Source: JAVWPP01 sp036635835 (GTDB lineage: Bacteria; Bacillota; Clostridia; TANB77; CAG-465). Taken from it: a DNA stretch of 5,216 nucleotides. The notes beneath the pieces are model-generated. The model ran no database searches and was not told where the DNA came from. It saw nothing but the letters and a program-made list of their open reading frames with translations. The stretch is from the NCBI GenBank assembly GCA_036635835.1, contig JAVWPP010000053.1, positions 1 to 5,216 of the forward strand. The letters are read 5' to 3'. How positions within the stretch are numbered: the first letter of the stretch is position 1; the number at the start of each line of letters is the position of its first letter. This document shows positions 1-4,383 of this stretch, in pieces. The position numbers and the translations under genes are program-made.

Positions 1-1536
1 TTACATAACTCCATATTTTCTTGTAGAACCTCTAAAAGTTAAGTTACAAACCTTTTTCCATATTGGATACTCGTTAGAGTTAACAGGCACTATTTCTATG
101 CTGTACTTACCATCTCCGGTTTTTAGGATACGGGCAATGCTGTTTTCTTCTATTTCTACGTTTCCAATTACATCGCTTGCAAAAGCTATATAAGTTTGTC
201 CAGCTTTTTGAGAAAGCTTAGCTTCTTTGTCTTCGTACTTAACGTTTTCTTCTATATCCATTATATCTATTTCTATGTCTTTTATCTTATATTTATCTTT
301 ATCTACTTTAACGCTAGAAGCTTTCGTCATATCTAAAAACTGAGGTATAAGGTCCTTAACATAGTTAGGAACTTTAATGCAGTTTTTTTCTTTTCCTTTT
401 GTCATTTGTTTTGGAAGCTGCATAATTAGGGTAGATACATTTTTTAAATTTATTTTTTTAGAAACAAGCTGTATTTCTTGATCTAGAAATTCGTCTGAAG
501 GTACATCTCCTTCTACAGCTTTTCTTTCTTTTTCTTCTTCTCTTTTTTTCTCACGCTCTGCTTCTTTTTCTTTTTCATCTTTTAACTCTTTAACAGTTTC
601 TCTTTTCATTCTCATGCTTGGCTTTGAAAATATAACTGACTCAAGGTCTATAACTTCATCTGAAAGATCGTCGTCTTCTAAAACTACGTCGTCTAGATTA
701 ATGACATCTACATCATCTGGGTCTAGATATCCACTTTCTGATACTATTTTTTCGCTTGCATATTCTTCTTCTGGAATTTCTATATCTGAAGAGTCTTCTT
801 CGAAATCAAAAATGCTAACGGGTATTTCTTCATCTTCTTCGAAGTCTATATCTATATTACTAAATGCAAAATCTTCTAGATTTATATCTTTAATCTCTGG
901 AACTTCTTCTAATGGCTCATTTTTAGTAGCTTTTGTAGCTGATTTATGTGATGCTAAAAGCTCAGCTACTGATTTTACCTGATGATTGTATATTTTTTGA
1001 GTAAATATTTCTTTTTCGTTAGACAAATTAGTTATTTCTGCTTTGTCTATTATTTTTACTATTTTTTCATCTGCTACAAAGTCTTTTATCTGAGCTATTA
1101 GCTTTTTATATTCTTCTTTGTCTGAAAGCATTTCGAAGTCATAGATAATGTGCGTGTAAAGGCTTATATTGTCCTTTATACCGCCCTCTGATGTATTACC
1201 TGAGTAAACGTATACACTTGCTGCTTGTTTGTATTTAAAGAGTATTACGTTTGCATCTAAGCTTACTTCTTTATTGTTGTTATATCCATAAAGCTCGTCT
1301 GTATATTTAAGTAGTCCTTCTAACATTATTTTTGTTGTATTTTTTCTATCGTAACCAGTTACTACAACAACTTTTGCTTTAGAACCTACAAGTCCATTTT
1401 CTAAAATTTCAAAACCATCATCTTTAAGTGTTCCTAGGAACATATATACTTTTTCCGGCTTTTTTGCAAAAGCTTCTTCTATCTTTTTACCAATTGTATT
1501 TTCTCCATCTTTTTGTATTAACCAATCAATTTTCAT
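1..1536 (-). CDS. Uncharacterised protein, degenerate PLD-like N-terminus, acidic linker
   Basis: I do not recognise this as a named gene. Seen: a 511-residue product ending with TAA at the window edge. Residues about 27-135 read like one lobe of the phospholipase D/HKD nuclease fold: a hydrophobic strand (KVYMFLGTL), a second (AKVVVVTG), then VYVYSGNTSEGGI, which resembles the GSxNxTxxGL segment of PLD-like nucleases. The HxK histidine is not evident, so catalysis is doubtful. Residues about 207-302 are dominated by Asp and Glu and are probably disordered. Residues 309-345 are a Lys/Glu/Arg-rich likely helix or coiled coil. Residues about 360-511 form an unassigned folded domain ending in a basic tail (FRGSTRKYGVM). 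There is no signal peptide or membrane segment, so it is probably cytoplasmic. The ATG at 1536 is preferred over the in-frame GTG at 1545, because AGGTGA sits five bases upstream of the ATG and overlaps the GTG. It has its own promoter. The gene is certain; the PLD assignment is an inference of modest strength. Confidence 0.85.
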   Translation of the reverse strand: MKIDWLIQKDGENTIGKKIEEAFAKKPEKVYMFLGTLKDDGFEILENGLVGSKAKVVVVTGYDRKNTTKIMLEGLLKYTDELYGYNNNKEVSLDANVILFKYKQAASVYVYSGNTSEGGIKDNISLYTHIIYDFEMLSDKEEYKKLIAQIKDFVADEKIVKIIDKAEITNLSNEKEIFTQKIYNHQVKSVAELLASHKSATKATKNEPLEEVPEIKDINLEDFAFSNIDIDFEEDEEIPVSIFDFEEDSSDIEIPEEEYASEKIVSESGYLDPDDVDVINLDDVVLEDDDLSDEVIDLESVIFSKPSMRMKRETVKELKDEKEKEAEREKKREEEKERKAVEGDVPSDEFLDQEIQLVSKKINLKNVSTLIMQLPKQMTKGKEKNCIKVPNYVKDLIPQFLDMTKASSVKVDKDKYKIKDIEIDIMDIEENVKYEDKEAKLSQKAGQTYIAFASDVIGNVEIEENSIARILKTGDGKYSIEIVPVNSNEYPIWKKVCNLTFRGSTRKYGVM

Positions 1537-1541
1537 CAACT

Positions 1542-1548
1542 TCACCTT
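1542..1548 (-). promoter_or_regulatory. Shine-Dalgarno site that decides the start of the acidic protein
   Basis: On the minus strand AAGGTGA lies five bases before the ATG at 1536-1534. The alternative GTG at 1545-1543 falls inside this site, so using it would require the weaker GGGA further upstream. This favours a 511-residue product over a 514-residue one. Confidence 0.7.
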
Positions 1549-1567
1549 TTCCCATTTTATATATACT

Positions 1568-1596
1568 ATAATATATCAAAAGTATTTATATGTAAA
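1568..1596 (-). promoter_or_regulatory. Sigma-A-type promoter of the acidic protein gene
   Basis: On the minus strand TTTACA (1596-1591) is followed after exactly 17 bases by TATTAT (1573-1568). Each hexamer is one mismatch from consensus. The predicted transcript would start near 1561, giving a leader of about 25 bases that contains the Shine-Dalgarno site. The promoter begins about 20 bases after the mazF terminator, so this gene is probably transcribed on its own. Confidence 0.7.
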
Positions 1597-1616
1597 GATC
1601 TATCTATGTTATTTAT

Positions 1617-1649
1617 AAAAAAAGAGCAAGTTACTATGTTTACTTGCTC
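1617..1649 (-). terminator. Intrinsic terminator of the GerS-like/mazF unit
   Basis: Read on the minus strand, GAGCAAGT (1649-1642) and ACTTGCTC (1631-1624) form a perfect 8-bp stem around a 10-base loop. Seven T residues follow (1623-1617). The 5' arm begins at the second base of the mazF TGA stop codon (1650-1648), so the last translating ribosome covers part of the hairpin. The plus strand also has a short T-poor context, so the element looks one-directional. Confidence 0.88.
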
Positions 1650-2001
1650 AAAAATCTATATCGAATCTCATTCCGCAGCTTATCTCTAGCGCCGCCTTTA
1701 TTTTTTCTAATATTCCTTCTTCTAAAACCCCTATTTTTTCTTTTAGCCTTATTTTATCTATTGTTCTTATTTGTTCTGCTAGTATTACTGAATTTTTTGG
1801 AAGTCCATATTTGCCACCTTCTACTTTAATATGCGTAGGTAATTTAGCTTTTTGCTGAGATGTTATAGGCAGAATAATAACTGTTGGGCTATATTTATTA
1901 CCAACATCGTTTTGCACTATAACTACAGGCCTTACGCCATCTTGCTCACTTCCTATAACTGGTTTTAAATCTGCGTAATATATTTCTCCTCTTTTAATCA
2001 T
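1648..2001 (-). CDS. mazF: MazF/EndoA-type endoribonuclease toxin (mRNA interferase)
   Basis: A 117-residue protein of the PemK/MazF family, close in length and sequence to Bacillus subtilis EndoA (NdoA). These dimeric toxins cut single-stranded mRNA at short motifs (UACAU for the B. subtilis enzyme) and are held inactive by a MazE-type antitoxin. Seen: the family start MIKRGEIYYADL, then GSEQDGVRPVVIVQND, LPITSQ, LPTHIKV and SVILAEQIRTIDK. Arg24 (in GVRP) and Thr47 (in PITS) correspond to the known catalytic pair, so the enzyme looks intact. The ATG has AGGAG five bases upstream. It starts 16 bases after the GerS-like stop codon, so the two are surely co-transcribed. No antitoxin gene lies on either side, where mazE would normally sit directly upstream. 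The C-terminal few residues (CGMRFDIDF) are slightly longer than I recall for EndoA. Cleavage specificity cannot be read from the sequence. Confidence 0.96.
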   Translation of the reverse strand: MIKRGEIYYADLKPVIGSEQDGVRPVVIVQNDVGNKYSPTVIILPITSQQKAKLPTHIKVEGGKYGLPKNSVILAEQIRTIDKIRLKEKIGVLEEGILEKIKAALEISCGMRFDIDF

Positions 2002-2017
2002 AAAAACTCCTAGTGTA

Positions 2018-2731
2018 CTATTTTAATGCAAATATTTCGTCTTTTATATCTTCATTATATTTAAATACACTATATACTATGTCTGAAACTATATTTTTGT
2101 TATTATCTAAATTAGTAAGTGTGAGTGGTTTTAAAGTTTTAGCATCTATTTTTAATATTCTTCTTACTATTTTTCCATTATACCATTTACTATCTGCAAG
2201 TATTATTTCGTACACTATTTTGCCATCTTTTGCGTATTTAAAAGCTTTAGACTTACCTTTATCTCTCTTTATTTGTTTATACATAGACACATAGTCCATT
2301 ATACTAAGTTCGTTTTGCTGAAGGTTTAAAAATTTATCGTTTTTAACTACATATTTGAATTTTTGATTTTCGCTTTTAATATATAGCTCATTACCATTAA
2401 CTATGTTTTGTACTTTGTTTCTAAGCATGTCTGTATACTCTATCTTCTGCATGTTTTCTGACTTATACCACTCGCAAATACTATATCTATTTATTGTTTT
2501 ATTGCTAAATATAGCCGAGCTATACTCCGCGTAATATGTTTTAACATTTAATATTTCATTTTTTGTTTTTTCTCTATACGCTACTGTTTTTACTGTTTTT
2601 ATAATATTTTCTGCGTTAAACACTGCATATACTATGCAAAAGCAAATGCATATAGATAAAAGAAGATATTTTGTTTCTTTTATGTATATGAATATTTTTT
2701 TAATTTTTTCTTTTATTTTATTATCTTTCAA
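2018..2731 (-). CDS. GerS-like (LolA-fold) membrane-anchored protein
   Basis: A 237-residue protein with a basic N-terminus, one hydrophobic segment at about residues 22-40, and an extracytoplasmic domain. Seen in that domain: YYAEYSSAIFSNKTINRY near the start, and ILKIDAKTLKPLTL followed by VYSVFKYNEDIKDEIF at the end. That layout matches GerS and related LolA-fold proteins of Clostridia. GerS of C. difficile is a lipoprotein that partners the amidase CwlD in spore cortex modification. This one has cysteines in the hydrophobic segment (residues 28, 30, 32), but the residue before each is Ile or Phe, so no lipobox exists and a transmembrane anchor is more likely. The start is TTG at 2731: no ATG or GTG lies between the upstream in-frame stop and the membrane segment, and GGGCGGT is correctly placed upstream. 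It is the first gene of a unit with mazF. A spore role is inferred from family and position; another LolA-like envelope role is possible. Confidence 0.8.
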   Translation of the reverse strand: MKDNKIKEKIKKIFIYIKETKYLLLSICICFCIVYAVFNAENIIKTVKTVAYREKTKNEILNVKTYYAEYSSAIFSNKTINRYSICEWYKSENMQKIEYTDMLRNKVQNIVNGNELYIKSENQKFKYVVKNDKFLNLQQNELSIMDYVSMYKQIKRDKGKSKAFKYAKDGKIVYEIILADSKWYNGKIVRRILKIDAKTLKPLTLTNLDNNKNIVSDIVYSVFKYNEDIKDEIFALK

Positions 2732-2738
2732 TATACCT

Positions 2739-2745
2739 ACCGCCC
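2739..2745 (-). promoter_or_regulatory. Shine-Dalgarno site for the TTG-initiated GerS-like gene
   Basis: On the minus strand GGGCGGT differs by one base from the GGAGGT core. It ends seven bases before the TTG at 2731-2729. It supports the TTG as the real start, since the next in-frame ATG is at residue 94, well after the membrane segment. Confidence 0.55.
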
Positions 2746-2751
2746 TAATAT

Positions 2752-2779
2752 ATACTATGTTGCATTTGTTTTTTTATGT
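2752..2779 (-). promoter_or_regulatory. Possible sporulation-type (SigE-like) promoter of the GerS-like gene
   Basis: No acceptable sigma-A pair is visible in the 62 bases between the upstream terminator and the TTG start. On the minus strand ACATAAA (2779-2773), then 13 bases, then CATAGTAT (2759-2752) resembles the SigE pattern (about cATAtt, 13-15 bases, CATACAAT), with two mismatches in the -10. Predicted transcription would start near the Shine-Dalgarno site, which is uncomfortably close. This is a weak, suggestive call. Confidence 0.22.
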
Positions 2780-2793
2780 TATTTTATACTTGC

Positions 2794-2824
2794 AAAAAAG
2801 CGCTACTATGTGTAACGCTTTTTT
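2794..2824 (-). terminator. Intrinsic terminator after the AI-2E family gene
   Basis: The arms aaaaaagcg (2794-2802) and cgctttttt (2816-2824) pair over nine positions. After one C/A mismatch three more pairs (TAC/GTA) close a five-base loop. The hairpin is flanked by A on one side and T on the other, so it ends in a T run on either strand and could act in both directions. Here it closes the transcript of the gene ending at 2916, about 90 bases downstream of its stop, and insulates the next unit. Confidence 0.82.
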
Positions 2825-2828
2825 ATTG

Positions 2829-2853
2829 TTTTATATATTTTATATATTTTATA
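2829..2853. repeat. AT-only tandem 9-mer, 2.8 copies
   Basis: TTTTATATA is repeated exactly at 2829-2837 and 2838-2846, with seven bases of a third copy at 2847-2853. It sits in the 3' untranslated region of the AI-2E family gene, just before its terminator hairpin. It is probably a slippage repeat without a specific role. Confidence 0.8.
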
Positions 2854-2915
2854 TTGCTTAAAAGTTTTTTCTCATTAATACATTTCCTCATGCATATATC
2901 TAACTTTCTACGTTT

Positions 2916-4091
2916 TTATTTAATCTCTATCTCTTTTTCTTTTAATTTTTGGCTAACAAACTCACCAAAAAGCTCATATATTGCTGCAAAAACAGGTATA
3001 CCTATTAATATGCCAGGTATTCCACCTAGAGCTCCGCCTATTATAAGGGCAATCATAACCCAAAGGCCTGAGATACCTATAGATGTTCCTACTACTTTAG
3101 GATATATGAAATTGTTTTCTAGCTGCTGAAGAACAACTATAAATACAACAAACCAAACACCTTTAATTGGGGCTATAGTGAATAGGAGAACAGCTCCAAC
3201 GGCTCCTCCTATAAAGGCACCAAATATAGGGACAAGGGCAGATATTCCTATTATAACACTTATAAGTAATGCGTATTCCATCTTGAAAATTACCATTCCA
3301 AGGTAGCATAGAAAACCTATAACAAATGCTTCTAAAATTTGTCCTCTTGCAAATGCAGTAAATGTTTTATTTGCAAGTGCAGTTACTTTAATAACTCTCT
3401 CTGCAGACTTTTTACTACATAGCGCGAATGTTATTTTTTTAAACATTCTAGATAGACCTTCTTTGCCAGAAAGCATGTAAATAGCTATGATGATGCTCAT
3501 GACAAAGTCAAAAACACCAGTTGTTATGTTTTGAGTTGCTTTTAGTATAGTTGGTATGAAATTAGTTATGTTTTTAGTAAACTGATCTAGAAATTTAGTT
3601 ACAGACATAATCATTCTCTGCGCTGTTTCTTCTGGAACGTTTAGCTTATCTTGCATGCTGTATGCAAATGATTTAAAGTCCTCATAGTACACTGGAAGCT
3701 TCTCTATTATTGAGTTTATTGTTTGTGCTAGCTGCGGTATTATGAATATAATTAGGCCACGTATGAATAGAAGCACTGCAACTATTGTAATTATTATAGA
3801 TATAACTCTTACTACTTTTGCTTTTAATCTTGTTGGCTCTTTTTCTACTATTCTTCCTTTTACTCTTTCTTTTTTGTTTGGACATAATTTATATATAATT
3901 TTTTCTACAAAACTCATTGGTATGTTTACTATAAATGCTATTATAAGTCCTACAATAACTGGGCTTAGTATTTTTGCTGTGCTTTTTACTACGTTAAATA
4001 CAACATCTATTCTAGATAGGAATAGATAAAATGCTATTGCAAAGCATATTACAAATAGTAATCTACCGAATATTCTTTTTTTTTCGTTCAT
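2916..4091 (-). CDS. AI-2E/PerM family transporter-like membrane protein
   Basis: A 391-residue inner-membrane protein of the AI-2E transporter (PerM, UPF0118) family, close to the usual family length. Hydrophobic segments are visible at about residues 9-28, 41-60, 96-118, 190-208, 248-270, 272-307, 311-325 and 340-375, with a hydrophilic, mostly extramembrane stretch at about 120-188. Family signatures seen: ARGQILEAFVIGFL (248-261), ALVPIFGAFIGG (285-296), QQLENNFIYPKVVG (322-335) and the Gly-rich LWVMIALIIGGALGG with GIPVFAAIYE near the C-terminus. Family members have been linked to AI-2 export (TqsA) or to Na+/H+ exchange, but the substrate cannot be assigned from sequence. The ATG has GGAG eight bases upstream. 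It has its own extended -10 promoter and its own terminator, so it is probably monocistronic. The family is secure; the substrate is unknown. Confidence 0.95.
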   Translation of the reverse strand: MNEKKRIFGRLLFVICFAIAFYLFLSRIDVVFNVVKSTAKILSPVIVGLIIAFIVNIPMSFVEKIIYKLCPNKKERVKGRIVEKEPTRLKAKVVRVISIIITIVAVLLFIRGLIIFIIPQLAQTINSIIEKLPVYYEDFKSFAYSMQDKLNVPEETAQRMIMSVTKFLDQFTKNITNFIPTILKATQNITTGVFDFVMSIIIAIYMLSGKEGLSRMFKKITFALCSKKSAERVIKVTALANKTFTAFARGQILEAFVIGFLCYLGMVIFKMEYALLISVIIGISALVPIFGAFIGGAVGAVLLFTIAPIKGVWFVVFIVVLQQLENNFIYPKVVGTSIGISGLWVMIALIIGGALGGIPGILIGIPVFAAIYELFGEFVSQKLKEKEIEIK

Positions 4092-4113
4092 AAGTTTGTC
4101 TCCTTTTTTGTGT

Positions 4114-4142
4114 ATTATATCACAAATTAAATATTAAGTAAA
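4114..4142 (-). promoter_or_regulatory. Sigma-A promoter (extended -10) of the AI-2E family gene
   Basis: On the minus strand a perfect TATAAT (4119-4114) is preceded by TGA, giving an extended -10. TTTACT (4142-4137) lies 17 bases upstream as a 4/6 match to the -35. Transcription would begin about 16 bases before the ATG, leaving just room for the Shine-Dalgarno site. The A-rich stretch directly upstream on the same strand (about 4147-4165) is placed where an UP element would act. Confidence 0.8.
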
Positions 4143-4172
4143 CTAACTGTCTTTTATTTATTTTGGTTTACT
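4137..4172. repeat. 7-bp inverted repeat overlapping the -35 region
   Basis: agtaaac (4137-4143) and gtttact (4166-4172) are exact reverse complements separated by 22 bases. The left arm covers the -35 hexamer of the AI-2E family gene. The placement would suit a repressor operator, but in sequence this AT-rich a 7-bp dyad can arise by chance. Confidence 0.3.
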
Positions 4173-4200
4173 ACCTTTATTATATTCATTTTTAGGCTTT

Positions 4201-4310
4201 TATTTTTTCATTTATTTATTTTTTTTTATTTATTTTTTTTTTTTATTTTTTTGTTTTTTATTTTTTTGTTTTTTATTTTTTTTATTTTTTTTATTTTTCT
4301 TTTATTTTTT
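4201..4310. repeat. Low-complexity T tract (85% T on plus strand) with embedded tandem repeats
   Basis: Counted by eye, 94 of 110 bases are T, 12 are A, 2 G and 2 C. The longest run is 12 T (4233-4244). Inside are an exact tandem pair of a 15-mer, A T7 G T6, at 4245-4259 and 4260-4274, and an exact tandem pair of a 9-mer, A T8, at 4275-4283 and 4284-4292. This suggests growth by replication slippage. On the transcribed minus strand it reads as A, so any read-through from the dihydrouridine synthase gene would carry an encoded A-rich stretch. It is not an intrinsic terminator for minus-strand genes. Together with the flanking elements, it accounts for most of the gene-free stretch 4092-4383. 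Confidence 0.9.
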
Positions 4311-4381
4311 AAAACATATAATCATCTTTATTTACATTAAGTATATTACCGTATCTAGATAGATATGCTTTATATGTTTTA
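4310..4381. repeat. Inverted repeat with perfect 12-bp arms just after the dus stop codon
   Basis: The arms at 4310-4321 (taaaacatataa) and 4370-4381 (ttatatgtttta) are exact reverse complements around 48 bases. An inner partial stem is visible between 4339-4346 and 4362-4369 with one mismatch, and 4353-4360 (atctagat) is a palindrome. On the minus strand it begins two bases after the dus stop codon and is followed by A-rich, not T-rich, sequence, so it is not a classic terminator. It may fold as a 3' mRNA-stabilising structure. It is AT-rich and the function is unknown. Confidence 0.55.
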
Positions 4382-4383
4382 TA

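Noticed and set aside
614..982. Plus-strand open frame rich in Ser and Thr, 122 codons
   Set aside because: It is the antisense of the acidic linker: Asp/Glu-rich codons read as Ser/Thr-rich on the other strand. It has no plausible ribosome site and no family resemblance.
1..1536. The acidic protein as a replacement antitoxin for MazF
   Set aside because: It has its own promoter beyond the mazF terminator, is far larger than known MazE-type antitoxins and shows no MazE-like segment; the idea rests on acidity and proximity alone.
2002..2017. Space for a mazE antitoxin between the GerS-like gene and mazF
   Set aside because: Only 16 bases are present, filled by the mazF Shine-Dalgarno site; no coding capacity.
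1644..2294. Two plus-strand frames opposite mazF and the GerS-like gene, considered as a possible antisense antitoxin
   Set aside because: Both are Leu/Phe/Ser-rich antisense readings without a ribosome site, and neither resembles a MazE-type protein.
2640..2650. Lipobox at the cysteine cluster of the GerS-like protein
   Set aside because: The residues immediately before the candidate cysteines are Ile, Ile and Phe, which the lipobox rule does not allow.
2634..3129. Overlapping plus-strand hydrophobic open frames
   Set aside because: They run through a terminator, an AT-only repeat and the 3' end of the AI-2E family gene. Their Phe/Ile/Tyr-rich content is what T-rich antisense DNA produces.
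3682..4029. Open frames on both strands inside the AI-2E family gene
   Set aside because: They are out-of-frame shadows of a clearly conserved membrane protein, with no start signals of their own.
4201..4310. T tract as an intrinsic terminator
   Set aside because: On the plus strand it precedes rather than follows the nearby hairpin and no plus-strand gene needs ending; on the minus strand it is A-rich.
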